A stretch of DNA of 64,000 nucleotides from Paenibacillus sp. FSL R5-0345 (lineage in GTDB: Bacteria > Bacillota > Bacilli > Paenibacillales > Paenibacillaceae). The translations under genes and the position numbers were made by a program. Where the stretch lies: NCBI RefSeq assembly GCF_000758585.1, contig NZ_CP009281.1, forward strand, positions 5,456,001-5,520,000, read 5' to 3'. The notes under the pieces were generated by a model, which saw only the letters and a program-made list of their open reading frames with translations, made no database searches and had not been told where the DNA came from. Shown in pieces: positions 43,403-52,964 of this stretch (position 1 is its first letter; each line of letters begins with the position of its first letter).

Positions 43403-44377
43403 TCATTTTTCGATAAACCTAAGCGCACGTTCAGATTGATATTCAGCTAGACCTTTTGCGAATTGTTGATCTGGAAATCCTCTATGCTGTAGCTTTAAAC
43501 CCGCTGAAGTTAATGATATATGGTGATGCAATTGATAAAATAACAGCCTATCCGGATCAAGCTTATCGTTCTTAAGATACCGATAGAAATCCCCAAACCG
43601 CATTTCCAAAAAACTATGCTCCTGCTCAATATCAAAAAACATGGCCCCTTCGATATCGATCAAAAAGGGTTCCAGCTTATCATTAACCAATACATGGTCA
43701 GGACCCATTTCCCCGTGTATAAATCCGTACTGCTGTCTGGGCTTAATTCTTGATTCTAACTCATGCAACTTGTCGAGCAGTTTACTTTGATTAGACGCGA
43801 TCTTCTCTATATATTGAGAGGCATAAGCTAGCTGTACTTTCGCATTTTCCATTTGTAAGAAATGACATTGTTCTGAGATGATCTCGTTAGCATTCGCTTT
43901 CCCAAAGATACGCCTTTCGTTGGTATGCATAGTAGTAAGCATGTCCCCTAGCCGCTGAAACACTTTATCTTGAACACGTAAATCAGCATGATGAAAATAG
44001 TCTTCTGCCTTACGTCCATCTATATATTCAACGAGCGCATAATCAAATGGGTAACGATCTTTTTCCTTATTTAGATCATAAAGTGCAGGGGTCTGAATTC
44101 CATGTTGTATTAAGAACTTATTGTTTAATTCAAATAAGTCACTTCCATAGGATCGTTCATTTATATCTTCATTGGCCTTTTCTTCTTCAAAATAATTCAT
44201 GGAAAGATCCCACACATACAAAACGCAGGAAAATCCATTACTGCATTCCATCTTGTAGACCACCTTTTGTGCGCCACCATGCATTCGCGAAACAGAAGTA
44301 ACTAAATAACTGGTGCCAAAAACCCGTCCAACATAATCCTGCAAATCAACCTGATCGAGATGACAAGTAACGTCCAT
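43403..44377 (-). CDS. Aminoglycoside phosphotransferase (APH)-family kinase-like protein
   Basis: Protein-kinase-fold small-molecule kinase of 324 residues. The catalytic loop reads YGFIHGEMGPDHVLVND (Brenner-type HGxxxxxHxxxN, with Glu where classical APHs have Asp), and the metal-binding segment is PFLIDIEGAMFFDIE. The N-terminal lobe has the glycine-poor start VTSVSRMHGGAQKVVYKMEC. The family phosphorylates antibiotics, choline or sugars; the substrate here is not evident and resistance should not be assumed. The ATG at 44377 precedes VTCHLDQVDLQDYVG. It is transcribed alone, between two hairpins. Confidence 0.82.
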   Translation of the reverse strand: MDVTCHLDQVDLQDYVGRVFGTSYLVTSVSRMHGGAQKVVYKMECSNGFSCVLYVWDLSMNYFEEEKANEDINERSYGSDLFELNNKFLIQHGIQTPALYDLNKEKDRYPFDYALVEYIDGRKAEDYFHHADLRVQDKVFQRLGDMLTTMHTNERRIFGKANANEIISEQCHFLQMENAKVQLAYASQYIEKIASNQSKLLDKLHELESRIKPRQQYGFIHGEMGPDHVLVNDKLEPFLIDIEGAMFFDIEQEHSFLEMRFGDFYRYLKNDKLDPDRLLFYQLHHHISLTSAGLKLQHRGFPDQQFAKGLAEYQSERALRFIEK

Positions 44378-44503
44378 TTATAACACTCCATTTATTAGGT
44401 TTTGCCGGCTTCACAATAGTAAATAAAATCCAGCCAAAAGTATAGACTTTTTCTTTCTGATCCATTATCATATTGAATTAGGTCTTGAAAAAAATAAGCA
44501 TAC

Positions 44504-44540
44504 AAAAAGCCTTTGGATTTTAATCCAAAAGGCTTTTTTT
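44504..44540. terminator. Bidirectional terminator
   Basis: AAAAAGCCTTTGGATT pairs with AATCCAAAAGGCTTTTTTT (one bulge). The T run to the right and A run to the left let it act on both strands. For the minus-strand gene at 44555 it is the natural end. Confidence 0.85.
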
Positions 44541-44554
44541 GATGAAAAAATCAC

Positions 44555-45082
44555 CTATTCAATCATTGATTTTGCTAATAAAACCATCTGCTTCCTAGAC
44601 AATCGAAAGCTATCCACCTCAATATAAGTACCATCTTGCACCCAACGCAAACATCCTCCTTGTGTTCCATAATCATACCTTGCTTCAATTCCGTTCAAAT
44701 AAACAACCTCACCACTCGTATCAAATTTAAAGTCCTCTTCTATAACTGTGGTCGTACTTGTTTTCCTAAGAATATCAATTATTGTTTCAGATCGCTTACT
44801 TCGGTACCCTATCGCTTTATGCTGTTCAATCCCAAACAGATACGTACTTCCTGATACATCAAAGTAATGGAGTCTAACCTTTTTAATTAGTTGGTCAGTA
44901 TCTAGAGGATATGGCTCCTTGATTTCAACCTTCCAATCTGTTAAGCAGTAGTGTGGAGTAAACAGCTTAAAATCCGTTGCACTTTTTAATTGATCTAATC
45001 CAATATGCGCGAAAGCTATTTTAGGAATTAACAACGATATTATTGTTAAGAACAAAATTAAAATCCGTTTTTTCATAACCAT
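44555..45082 (-). CDS. Small secreted protein of unknown function
   Basis: Predicted exported protein of about 175 residues. The N-terminus (KKRILILFLTIISLLIPKIAFA) is a signal peptide cleaved after AFA. The mature part, about 150 residues, shows no family I recognise. It contains two Cys (HYCLTDW and GGCLRW) that could form a disulfide, and a late YGTQGGCLRWVQDGTYIEV segment of beta-rich type resembling DUF4367-like secreted domains, which is only a guess. GGGAGG lies five to eight bases before a pair of ATGs; I chose the second at 45082. It is monocistronic, closed by the terminator at 44504. Confidence 0.65.
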   Translation of the reverse strand: MVMKKRILILFLTIISLLIPKIAFAHIGLDQLKSATDFKLFTPHYCLTDWKVEIKEPYPLDTDQLIKKVRLHYFDVSGSTYLFGIEQHKAIGYRSKRSETIIDILRKTSTTTVIEEDFKFDTSGEVVYLNGIEARYDYGTQGGCLRWVQDGTYIEVDSFRLSRKQMVLLAKSMIE

Positions 45083-45144
45083 CATCAGCACCTCCCATGC
45101 GTTTATCCGTGTAGGATTCCCATTAATGAGGGCTTTATCAACGT

Positions 45145-45178
45145 AAAGAAGCTACCCAGTGTGCAGGTAGCTTTCTTG
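45145..45178. terminator. Hairpin terminator of the AraC-family gene
   Basis: AAGAAGCTACC pairs with GGTAGCTTTCTT. On the minus strand the stem is followed by TTCTTTACG. It lies about 65 bases past the stop at 45242. Confidence 0.65.
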
Positions 45179-45241
45179 TCTAAAACTCTTATTGAGTAAT
45201 CGTTTCCTTTAATAGCTTTATGATACAGTTCACTAGACGAT

Positions 45242-46123
45242 CTAAATCTTTCTTCTAACAGGAATCCAAACCTCACATATCGATTCTTCCTGTGTATCAT
45301 CCATCCAGAAGTATTTTTCCATACATGGACCTTCTACTTGTTCAAATCCTACCGAGGGGAACCATTCTGAGTAAATTCGCCTCCAAACATTTTGGATTTC
45401 CAGTCCAATTTCCGAGTCATCTGGAATTGATTCACGGCTATCAAATACCGCATAGGTTTGACCAGGGACATGAAGAGTAACAAGCCCCTCCGTTGCTTCT
45501 TTACCTTCAGGCAGATCGGTCCCCATTAAATAACGTTTGGTTCCATCTTCCCTAAAGTCGAAATAATAGCCATACAGTAGTGAGCCTGAGGGTTTCCCAA
45601 CCAAATCATTAATCCGATCATGTGTCCCATCTTTCCAAATCCCCTCTACAAAAATAGGTATTTCTGTATAGGCATCCTTTTGGATGATAACGTCCTTTCC
45701 GATAACCGTTGAAGCCTGTTCTTCCACAATTCGATAGTTCATTTCAGTTTCTCCTTTAATCTGAATTTGAAAGGAGATTCGAGGAAAAGATTTAAGCTTC
45801 ACATTCTTTTTCTTCGCCATGTGCGGCGTCACCCCATGCATTCGTTGAAAAGCTTTAGCGAATGCTTCTGGGGTCTCATAACCATAATTTAGCGCAATAT
45901 CGATGACCTTATTATCTGTTCCTGCTAACTCCTCGGCTGCTAGCGTAAGACGCCTGTTTCGTACATATTCAGTAACCGTAAATCCGGTTAAAGCATGAAA
46001 CATACGTTGAAAATGAAATTTCGATGTCATTGCAGCCGTAGCAATGTCTTCGATCTCAATGGCGGAGTTCAGATTGTGTTCCACGTAATCTATCGCTTGC
46101 TGTAGCAGCCTAATCGTCTCCAA
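45242..46123 (-). CDS. AraC-family regulator with C-terminal GyrI-like effector-binding domain
   Basis: Regulator of 293 residues. The N-terminal AraC double helix-turn-helix (IEIEDIATAAMTSKFHFQRM, IDIALNYGYETPEAFAKAFQ) binds DNA. The C-terminal Bacterial-type effector-binding/GyrI-like domain (YRIVEEQASTVIGKDV, GLVTLHVPGQTYAVFDSR, EKYFWMDDTQEESICEVWIP) binds small hydrophobic or cationic molecules in relatives such as BltR, Rob and SbmC. It starts at TTG at 46123, eight bases after AAAGGAG; the in-frame ATG at 46147 lies before that ribosome site and is rejected. Its target genes are not evident nearby. Confidence 0.88.
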   Translation of the reverse strand: METIRLLQQAIDYVEHNLNSAIEIEDIATAAMTSKFHFQRMFHALTGFTVTEYVRNRRLTLAAEELAGTDNKVIDIALNYGYETPEAFAKAFQRMHGVTPHMAKKKNVKLKSFPRISFQIQIKGETEMNYRIVEEQASTVIGKDVIIQKDAYTEIPIFVEGIWKDGTHDRINDLVGKPSGSLLYGYYFDFREDGTKRYLMGTDLPEGKEATEGLVTLHVPGQTYAVFDSRESIPDDSEIGLEIQNVWRRIYSEWFPSVGFEQVEGPCMEKYFWMDDTQEESICEVWIPVRRKI

Positions 46124-46247
46124 GACCTCATCTCCTTTCCATTTCATTGTAGAGAAACCGATAAATCTGTTCCTGACCCGGAATGCTTTGATTTGTCCGA
46201 AAAATTCCTGTTATCTATGATAAGGTTCACTTTATCATCTAAAGAGC

Positions 46248-46283
46248 AAAACAAAAAGCACCCGTTTGGATGCTTTTTGTTTA
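46248..46283. terminator. Terminator downstream of the SLH/TP-repeat gene
   Basis: AACAAAAAGCA pairs with TGCTTTTTGTT around CCCGTTTGGA. Minus strand reads out into T-rich sequence. It sits about 35 bases past the stop at 46318. Confidence 0.75.
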
Positions 46284-46317
46284 TGGGAGTGATTTTTTCC
46301 TACAGTATAAATACTCG

Positions 46318-48837
46318 TTACTCTATGTCTAAGGAAAAATCAAGACTGATGTTTAGCATGCGCAAGATCATGAGTAATGCCTCAGATCTCGTAGCATTAG
46401 CATTTGGTTTAAACAAACCGTCAACAGTTCCCTTTACGATCCCCATATCAGATAACATATTTATCTCAGCCTCTGACCAATGACCGAGAATATCCTTGAA
46501 CTTAGTCTCTTTTGCTAAATTGGGGTTAATGACTGCAGCAAGCATAGCCGCTATTTCTGCTCTACTAATAGAATTATTCGGTTTAAATGTTCCATCCGAG
46601 TAACCGTTGGTAATGCCACTAGCCTTTAATCCGGCTATTGCATCTGATGCCCAATGATCCTTAACATCTTTGAAATTGGATGGGTCTTTAGCTTCTAAAC
46701 CAAGCGCTTTTAATAGCATGGTCGCAAATTCTGCTCTTGTTACCGTAGCATCCGCATGGAATGAGCCGTCGCTGTACCCCGTAATAATTCCAAGTCTAGT
46801 TGCTACTTCGATTGCTTTAGCGTTTGGTGAGTCCTTAGATACATCCTTGAATGCTAGCGCAGGTGTAGATTTTGCCTTTTCTACAATAGCCTTAACAACT
46901 TCAAGATCAACCTTTTCGTTGAAGAATGGCGCTGGGGTCGGTGTTGTTGTTGGCGCTGTTGTTGGCGCTGTCGTTGGTGCTGTCGTTGTTGGTTCTGTTG
47001 TTGGTGTTGGTGTTGGCGTTGGCGTCGCTGTTGGCGTTGGTGTCGCTGTTGGCGTTGGTGTCGCTGTTGGCGTTGGTGTCGCTGTTGGCGTTGGCGTCGC
47101 TGTTGGCGTTGGCGTCGCTGTTGGCGTTGGCGTCGCTGTTGGCGTCGGCGTCGCTGTTGGCGTTGGCGTCGCTGTTGGCGTCGGCGTCGCTGTTGGCGTT
47201 GGCGTCGCTGTTGGCGTTGGCGTCGCTGTTGGCGTCGCTGTTGGCGTTGGCGTCGCCGTTGGCGTTGGCGTCGCTGTTGGCGTTGGCGTCGCTGTTGGCG
47301 TTGGCGTCGCTGTTGGCGTTGGCGTCGCCGTTGGCGTTGGCGTCGCTGTTGGTGTTGGCGTCGGTATTATCAGTTGATTAAACACTTTAATTTCTTGAAG
47401 ATCAGGACCCGTGCTGCCATCTTCTCCAACTGCATGGATCACAATCTGAATGTATCGCTTGGAGATCTCTTTCGGAAAAGAGACTGAATCTGTCGTATAG
47501 CCATTATATTGTCCATCCGTATGGACAAGGCTAGCGTAAGTCGTGCCTGTGACTGTTTCAAACGGTCCAGTCACGCTGTCGCTGACCTTCACTTCGTAGG
47601 ATTGCAGATAGACGGTATCGACAACAAGGATTTCATTATATGTCGCGCCTGCATTCATATCTAGTGTGATTGTCCAAGGTGCATCGAATTGACTGCCAAT
47701 CCAGCCAGTCTCCAATAAATCGTCAGTCAAATGGCCGGTCTGACCGCTGGTGGTTCCTTTATCGACTGTAACCGGTACACCATATGCCAGGTTAGTGCTG
47801 TCTTCATTAACGATGATGGTTCTCTTTACCGCGACAGCTTCATTGCCTGCGGTATCAGTGGCATCATAGCGAATGGTATACCGACCCGCAACAGACGTAT
47901 CGATAGCCGGGAGCTGGACATTGTTCAAGCTGTAAGTGACTTTGGCTGTCAGATCGATGTCGACATTATCAGTTACTATTACACCAGGATCATGGAAGGA
48001 CGTACCATTCCTAACCAGCACGGTTGAAGCACCGTTAAGCGTAATGACCGGTTTTTCCGTATCGATGGCGGGACTTGAATATTCGTCAAGCTCAGGACTC
48101 TGCAAGACCTGCGAGGCGTAGGATGTATAAGCTTTGCCGCTCGGAAGATAAGCGATACCATAGAGACTGTACTGCATATTATTCAGCAATGTCTCGAATT
48201 CGGACGCAGCTACAGTACCGTTCGATAAATGATCACTGTTAATGCGATAGACATTATAATTAAATTGTCCAAGTGCATATAGATGGCCGGCAGGACTTAT
48301 CGTTATACCTAGCACAGGTGTTGGAAGTCCTTGAATGACCGATGTCGCAGCCGTTGCTCCTGGCGCAAGCTTGTAAATGCCTTTACTTGTGTAGTCCGTG
48401 AAATAAAGGTTGTCTGTGGCATCAAAAGCCATGCCGTATACAAAATTAAAGCTCGTATTGTAATGTACGGTGCCGCTATTCGCGGGAAGAGGAAAATTGA
48501 CGAGTGCGCTTTTGTTGATTTTATAAATATTTTTATCATATCCGTCAGTCGTGAAGAACAGATCTCCGGCTTGGTTCAAGGCGACGGTCATAACAACACC
48601 TCTATCCAGCACTTTCGTGACCGCTCCCGTCTCGACCGAAATGCGATAGATGCCGCCCGGATCTCGCTGAGCTACATAAATATAGCCGTCATGGTAAGCG
48701 AGTGCTCTTGCATTTTGAATCGAAGCACTTATAAATTCGCTAGGAGATAGAGAATCGGGAGCCTCCGAAGCCTTGGCTGCGGGAAGGCTTACAAATAGAA
48801 TTATCAATGTCATTAATAAAGATAAAAAACGTTTCAT
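46318..48837 (-). CDS. SLH-anchored surface protein with beta-propeller, Ig-like and TP-rich linker
   Basis: Exported protein of 839 residues. Order: signal peptide ([17 protein letters not shown]); SMP-30/NHL-like propeller repeats about 35-260 ([38 protein letters not shown]); Ig-like DUF5011 domain about 265-345 ([19 protein letters not shown]); a discoidin/F5-8C-like carbohydrate-binding domain about 350-490 ([19 protein letters not shown]); a linker of about 20 TPTATP units; then three SLH domains ([57 protein letters not shown]) to bind the wall polymer. ATG at 48837 lies behind GAGGAGGGA. It is probably a glycan- or surface-binding protein. The linker repeat is described separately. 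Confidence 0.88.
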   Translation of the reverse strand: MKRFLSLLMTLIILFVSLPAAKASEAPDSLSPSEFISASIQNARALAYHDGYIYVAQRDPGGIYRISVETGAVTKVLDRGVVMTVALNQAGDLFFTTDGYDKNIYKINKSALVNFPLPANSGTVHYNTSFNFVYGMAFDATDNLYFTDYTSKGIYKLAPGATAATSVIQGLPTPVLGITISPAGHLYALGQFNYNVYRINSDHLSNGTVAASEFETLLNNMQYSLYGIAYLPSGKAYTSYASQVLQSPELDEYSSPAIDTEKPVITLNGASTVLVRNGTSFHDPGVIVTDNVDIDLTAKVTYSLNNVQLPAIDTSVAGRYTIRYDATDTAGNEAVAVKRTIIVNEDSTNLAYGVPVTVDKGTTSGQTGHLTDDLLETGWIGSQFDAPWTITLDMNAGATYNEILVVDTVYLQSYEVKVSDSVTGPFETVTGTTYASLVHTDGQYNGYTTDSVSFPKEISKRYIQIVIHAVGEDGSTGPDLQEIKVFNQLIIPTPTPTATPTPTATPTPTATPTPTATPTPTATPTPTATPTPTATPTATPTPTATPTPTATPTPTATPTPTATPTPTATPTPTATPTPTATPTPTATPTPTATPTPTATPTPTATPTPTPTPTTEPTTTAPTTAPTTAPTTTPTPAPFFNEKVDLEVVKAIVEKAKSTPALAFKDVSKDSPNAKAIEVATRLGIITGYSDGSFHADATVTRAEFATMLLKALGLEAKDPSNFKDVKDHWASDAIAGLKASGITNGYSDGTFKPNNSISRAEIAAMLAAVINPNLAKETKFKDILGHWSEAEINMLSDMGIVKGTVDGLFKPNANATRSEALLMILRMLNISLDFSLDIE
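46995..47370. repeat. 18-bp tandem repeat encoding the TPTATP linker
   Basis: Roughly 20 copies of an 18-base unit (on plus, GTTGGCGTTGGCGTCGCT) with few substitutions, mostly GGC/GGT third-base changes and one 12-base short unit. It encodes the Thr/Pro/Ala linker of the SLH protein. The plus strand also stays open here only because the repeat has no stop in any frame. Confidence 0.9.
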
Positions 48838-48937
48838 AAAGGAGATCCCTCCTCTTTCAAGTTGTAAAATAGATTAATGCTACTCTAGCAAACCGTGCTG
48901 AGCTGCCCTCATGCAACCACAGCTTGGCTTGCAGAAA

Positions 48938-48981
48938 ATCATAATCCCCATAGTTTCTGGCGACAGAGCATGGGGATTATA
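48938..48981 (-). terminator. Terminator overlapping the cupin stop
   Basis: ATAATCCCCAT (48941-48951) pairs perfectly with ATGGGGATTAT (48970-48980). The minus strand continues GATTTTC. The cupin stop codon lies inside the stem. Confidence 0.7.
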
Positions 48982-49525
48982 CGGTCTCCCCTGTATACTT
49001 TTCTAGCGCTTCATATAGCCCCCTTTTATGTGCGCGTTTAACGATTAGACCAAAGATACTACGCTGTATCCAGAGTGGAATGCCAGCGATGAGCGTATTT
49101 TGTAGTAATAACACTAAAGCGGTGTGTGCAAGCAATTTAGGATTACCTTTTGCATCAGTTAAACCATCCTCCATTAGCCCGTAATGAATACGAACAGACT
49201 GCTCGAACTGACTTGGTGGTGTTAATCGTACACGGAATACAACCGGATCATCGTCATTATTCGTAAAAGTATGTGGTGTCTTCATCGGGGCAATACGACG
49301 TTCGCCCGCTACTAGAATGTGGTTTGTTTTGCCTAATGTTACCGTGAGCTTGCCAGAAATCACTTCAAATTCTTCTTCAAAACGATCATGAATATGTAGT
49401 GGAGGACCCTTGCCATGTGGGGGGAGTGCAACTTCAATTAATAAGTATTCACCCTTCGTATCCTTTGCTGTTTCTATAAACGTAATTTGTTCACCCGTAA
49501 CTCGATTAGTTACCGTTTGTTCCAC
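48977..49525 (-). CDS. Cupin-domain protein
   Basis: Single-cupin protein of 182 residues. The two cupin motifs are visible: PPLHIHDRFEEEFEVISG, with the metal-binding His-x-His and Glu, and APMKTPHTFTNNDD with the second His. The C-terminal part after about residue 130 (LLLQNTLIAGIPLWIQRSIF) is hydrophobic and could sit on the membrane. It starts at GTG, nine bases after AAGGAG. Cupins of this type bind small molecules or metals; the ligand is unknown. A perfect palindrome lies about 125 bases upstream and may be an operator. Confidence 0.8.
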   Translation of the reverse strand: MEQTVTNRVTGEQITFIETAKDTKGEYLLIEVALPPHGKGPPLHIHDRFEEEFEVISGKLTVTLGKTNHILVAGERRIAPMKTPHTFTNNDDDPVVFRVRLTPPSQFEQSVRIHYGLMEDGLTDAKGNPKLLAHTALVLLLQNTLIAGIPLWIQRSIFGLIVKRAHKRGLYEALEKYTGETV

Positions 49526-49650
49526 ACACGCTCACTCCTTGGGTTAATCATTTATAAAATGAACTAAAAGGCCAAGCTGCCACTTTAAGCCTCAATTCTT
49601 TCAATAATAGAGAATAAATAAATTGTCGAATAGTGAGTGCTGTCATCACT

Positions 49651-49664
49651 TTGTCATATGACAA
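49651..49664. promoter_or_regulatory. Perfect 14-bp palindrome upstream of the cupin gene
   Basis: TTGTCATATGACAA is a perfect palindrome in the 347-base gap between the cupin gene and the large SLH gene. It is of the size bound by MarR- or TetR-like dimers. The rest of the gap holds one hairpin and no gene. Confidence 0.4.
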
Positions 49665-49766
49665 TATGGATTTTTATGTAATAAACAAGAATAACCACTC
49701 AAAGTAAGCGACATAGTGCACGCTTCACACAGAACCGCGGGCATACAGCAATGAATTGCAATTTAA

Positions 49767-49790
49767 TAGGGCACCCCTTGGATGCCCTGT
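49767..49790 (-). terminator. Hairpin downstream of the large SLH gene
   Basis: AGGGCA pairs with TGCCCT around a short loop. It lies about 85 bases past the minus-strand stop at 49873. The T run is poor, so it may be a weak terminator. Confidence 0.4.
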
Positions 49791-49872
49791 TATCTATTAA
49801 TCGTAGATGAAACTTTAAAGAACTTTTTTTCTGTTCAATGTCTTCCAATGAGATTGAAGTAATATTGTTGCT

Positions 49873-52662
49873 TTAATAACTCTTTTGAGCGATCATCTTC
49901 ATTAGAATCGTTACCGCCTCTGCTCTTGTTGCCTTATCATTAGGAGCGAATTCGTTATTGCCTTTACCGGATACAAGGCTAAGATTCTTCAATGCCGCTA
50001 CCTGCCCCTTTGCCCAATTTGGAATTTGAGCGTCATCCACAAAGCTGGTTACAGCACTGTCTTCCACCTTCAATGCTAATGCTTTGACGATCATCACAGC
50101 CATCTCTGTGCGTGTAATTTCTGCGTCTGGATGGAAACTGCCATCCGAATAGCCTTTAACAATGCCTAATTGTACAGCTTGCTCTACCGCTTGCTGCGCC
50201 CATATGCCAATCTTCACCGAATCGGTAAACTTCAACTTCTCAGCATCTATTTGCGGCTTCAACGCCTTCATTAACATAACTACAAATTCCTCACGGGTTA
50301 CGACGCCATTAGGTTTGAACATGCCATTCACATAACCGTTCACGATTCCGCTCTGTGCTGCTTTAATAATCTCAGACGCTGCCCAGTGACCCGTTATATC
50401 GCTAAATGTCAGTTGATCCGATCCTGACTGTTCCTTCTCTTTGCTTACAACCATCACAGCAAACTTTGTAAAGTGATCGACTCCCACAGTGATCTTATTG
50501 CCGTCTACCTTGCCGCCGTCAATTTGCACCCACACTTTCTTCACTTCGTCATAGTAGAATACAACTGGTCGCTGCTCCTTCTTCAAACCTGCCTCATCGA
50601 AAACATAGGTCAGTGTTACTGATTTGGTAAAATTATTCGTAACGTTTTTCAATATTTCGTAAACCGGACTGATTAGAACTTGTCGATCAGATAGAAGATC
50701 TTTCGTGTCGGTCAATCTCTCTATCGTGATTATTAATTCTTTATCTGAAGCACCTGCCGGAATGACAACAGTCACCTCCCCCGGCAGACTCAATTCCCCT
50801 GTGCTTCCTACTGGCACCACTAATGTGCCATTCGTTGAGGTCACTTTTCCACCACTATTACCTGTATTACTTGAACTGCCACCTTCACTGATCACTGCTG
50901 TCTCCCGCGTCAATGTTACCGTGTAAGTCTTCGTCGCCTTACCATCTGCCGCCGTTACCTCTATAGTAATTAGGTTTACTCCTTCAGCTAATGGAATCGC
51001 ATCCGAAGCTGCTCCGCTCGTTACCGTCGTGCCATTTACCTTAACCGACGCTCCGGCTTCCGCTACCGTCGGCGTTACCGTAATGCTACTCACACTATTC
51101 GCCACGCTCGCTGTGTAGCTGGTTGTACCCGATGCAAACGTCGGTGTTAAGCTCCCTCTCGACAGCGTCAAGCTACTTATATCAGCGTTCGTGCTCAGCA
51201 CTGGCGCCTCCCGTATCAATGTTACCGTATAAGTCTTCGTCGCCTTACCATCTGCCGCCGTAACCTCTATAATAATTGAGTTTGCTCCTTCAGCTAATGG
51301 AATCGCACCCGAAGCTGCTCCGCTCGTTACCGTCGTGCCATTTACCTTAACCGACGCTCCGGCTTCCGCTACCGTCGGCGTTACCGTAATGCTACTCACA
51401 CTATTCGCCACGCTCGCTGTGTAGCTGGTCGTACCCGATGCAAACGTAGGAGTTAAGCTCCCACTCGACAGCATCAAGCTACCTATGTCTGCGTTAGTGC
51501 TATCCCCGAATTTCATAAGACGGTCAGCTACAAACGGAATCATCCAAACATTTTCCCCGTCATATACGCCGCCCATAAACGCATTATTATCTTTCTTAAA
51601 ACCACTAGGCCAACTGTTGTATCCCGTCATATCCCCTGTCGCGGCATTGACCTTCATTAACATGTTAGCGGATTGTGGAACCAGCCATATATTCGTACCA
51701 TCATACACGCCGCCGGCAAAGCTTTCGCTCCCTTTTGTAAAGCCGCCAGGCCATCCGTTGTATCCGGTCATGACTCCAGTGGTCGTATTGAATTTAACCA
51801 GATGAGTTGCATTATTCGGTATCAACCAAATATTAATGCCATCGAAGACACTTCCAGCAAATGCGTTTGCACTTTTGGTGAACCCGCTAGGCCAATTGTT
51901 GAATCCAGTCATGTCTCCGGTTGCTGGATCAACCTTGATTAAACGATCGGCCCCACTCGGAATCAACCATAAACTTGTGCCATCGAAAACAGAACCTTGA
52001 AACGGATAACTGCCAAGAACTGTCCCGCTTGGCCAACTATTATAACTGGTCATTGCTCCTGTCGTTGTATCAACCTTTACTAAACGACTACCGGAATAGG
52101 GGGTGAGCCATATATTAGTACCGTCAAAAGTGCCTCCAATATATAGCTCGCTACCTCTCGATCCGTCAGGCCAACTGCTATAACCTGTCATTACACCTGT
52201 AGTCGCGTTTACTTTGATGACCCGATCTGCACTATATGGAATTAGCCATATGTTAGTTCCGTCATAAACTCCGCCGGCAAAAGCATTACTTCCCTTAGTA
52301 AACCCGGCGGGCCAATTGCTATATCCTGTCATTTCTCCAGTTGACGGATTAACCTTCATCAATCGGTCGGCATTGTAGGGTATCATCCAAATACTTGTAC
52401 CGTCATAAACGCCGCCGACAAAGGCAGATAATCCCTTTGAAAACCCACTTGGCCAGGCTTGGTATCCCGTAAAAGCGGTCCCCAGCACTTCGTTTCCAGG
52501 AATGGAGCCACTATATCCGAACCCGTCCTGATTAGAGATATTTGCAGCCGCTGCAACGGCCGATATGCCGCCAATACCTGCCCCATACTTCCCCGGAAGT
52601 ACACCTATTAAAAAAAGAATAATCAAAACCATAATTGCCAATTTGCTGCGTAGCCTTATCAC
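49873..52662 (-). CDS. Large SLH-anchored surface protein with propeller and duplicated cadherin-like domains
   Basis: Exported protein of 929 residues. Order: signal peptide (LAIMVLIILFLIGVLPG); eight to nine repeats of about 44 residues (Y-x-x-WPSGFTKG-x-x-AFAGGVYDGTNIWLIP) forming a beta-propeller, about 60-395; two cadherin-like beta-sandwich repeats of 102 residues each, about 395-600, nearly identical; a ZU5/GAIN-like region (about 605-750, VVIPAGASDKELIITIE); then three SLH domains ([56 protein letters not shown]). It starts at GTG behind GGACGGAAG. It likely binds glycans or serves as a spacer-displayed surface protein; the ligand is unknown. Confidence 0.88.
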   Translation of the reverse strand: MIRLRSKLAIMVLIILFLIGVLPGKYGAGIGGISAVAAAANISNQDGFGYSGSIPGNEVLGTAFTGYQAWPSGFSKGLSAFVGGVYDGTSIWMIPYNADRLMKVNPSTGEMTGYSNWPAGFTKGSNAFAGGVYDGTNIWLIPYSADRVIKVNATTGVMTGYSSWPDGSRGSELYIGGTFDGTNIWLTPYSGSRLVKVDTTTGAMTSYNSWPSGTVLGSYPFQGSVFDGTSLWLIPSGADRLIKVDPATGDMTGFNNWPSGFTKSANAFAGSVFDGINIWLIPNNATHLVKFNTTTGVMTGYNGWPGGFTKGSESFAGGVYDGTNIWLVPQSANMLMKVNAATGDMTGYNSWPSGFKKDNNAFMGGVYDGENVWMIPFVADRLMKFGDSTNADIGSLMLSSGSLTPTFASGTTSYTASVANSVSSITVTPTVAEAGASVKVNGTTVTSGAASGAIPLAEGANSIIIEVTAADGKATKTYTVTLIREAPVLSTNADISSLTLSRGSLTPTFASGTTSYTASVANSVSSITVTPTVAEAGASVKVNGTTVTSGAASDAIPLAEGVNLITIEVTAADGKATKTYTVTLTRETAVISEGGSSSNTGNSGGKVTSTNGTLVVPVGSTGELSLPGEVTVVIPAGASDKELIITIERLTDTKDLLSDRQVLISPVYEILKNVTNNFTKSVTLTYVFDEAGLKKEQRPVVFYYDEVKKVWVQIDGGKVDGNKITVGVDHFTKFAVMVVSKEKEQSGSDQLTFSDITGHWAASEIIKAAQSGIVNGYVNGMFKPNGVVTREEFVVMLMKALKPQIDAEKLKFTDSVKIGIWAQQAVEQAVQLGIVKGYSDGSFHPDAEITRTEMAVMIVKALALKVEDSAVTSFVDDAQIPNWAKGQVAALKNLSLVSGKGNNEFAPNDKATRAEAVTILMKMIAQKSY
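50900..51511. repeat. Direct tandem duplication of a 306-bp unit
   Basis: Two adjacent copies of 306 bases (102 codons) encode the cadherin-like domains of the SLH protein. The second starts 306 bases after the first, and they differ by a few bases, mostly in the linker and N-terminal part. This points to a recent duplication or ongoing conversion. Confidence 0.85.
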
Positions 52663-52895
52663 TGTTCTTCCGTCCTTTCGCTTAGAGAATCGGTTGTTTT
52701 TTGGAAACCTTAACGTAATGCCACCAACCTATCCATGCTTAATCAAGCCGTTATCCTATCTCGATGTTATCTTGTACTATTGTTACATCCGATATGGTGA
52801 TCAGTCTGTAACCCCGACTACAATTTACAAACGAATGGAGTCAAGGATATTTTTCTAGCGAAATTTCCATAATGGATTCTTACCTCCACGCAAAT

Positions 52896-52931
52896 AAAAA
52901 CTGGAACCCGTTATCGGAATCCCAGTTTTTT
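52896..52931. terminator. Terminator after the GNAT gene
   Basis: AAAAACTGG pairs with CCAGTTTTTT, with a T run to the right and A run to the left. The remaining 52663-52964 sequence has no gene. Confidence 0.75.
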
Positions 52932-52964
52932 GGTAGAGAATACTTATTAGAGGACGTTCTAGCA

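Noticed and set aside
43403-44377. Antibiotic resistance gene (aminoglycoside phosphotransferase)
   Set aside because: Only the general kinase fold is supported; the loop differs from known resistance enzymes, so no resistance claim is made.
45103-45300. 65-codon minus-strand frame after the AraC-family gene
   Set aside because: Overlaps the end of the AraC-family gene and the terminator hairpin; no start signal.
46670-47377. Long plus-strand frames opposite the SLH linker (Val/Gly/Ala-rich)
   Set aside because: They exist only because the 18-bp repeat has no stop in any frame; no ribosome site, and the minus-strand protein has clear domains.
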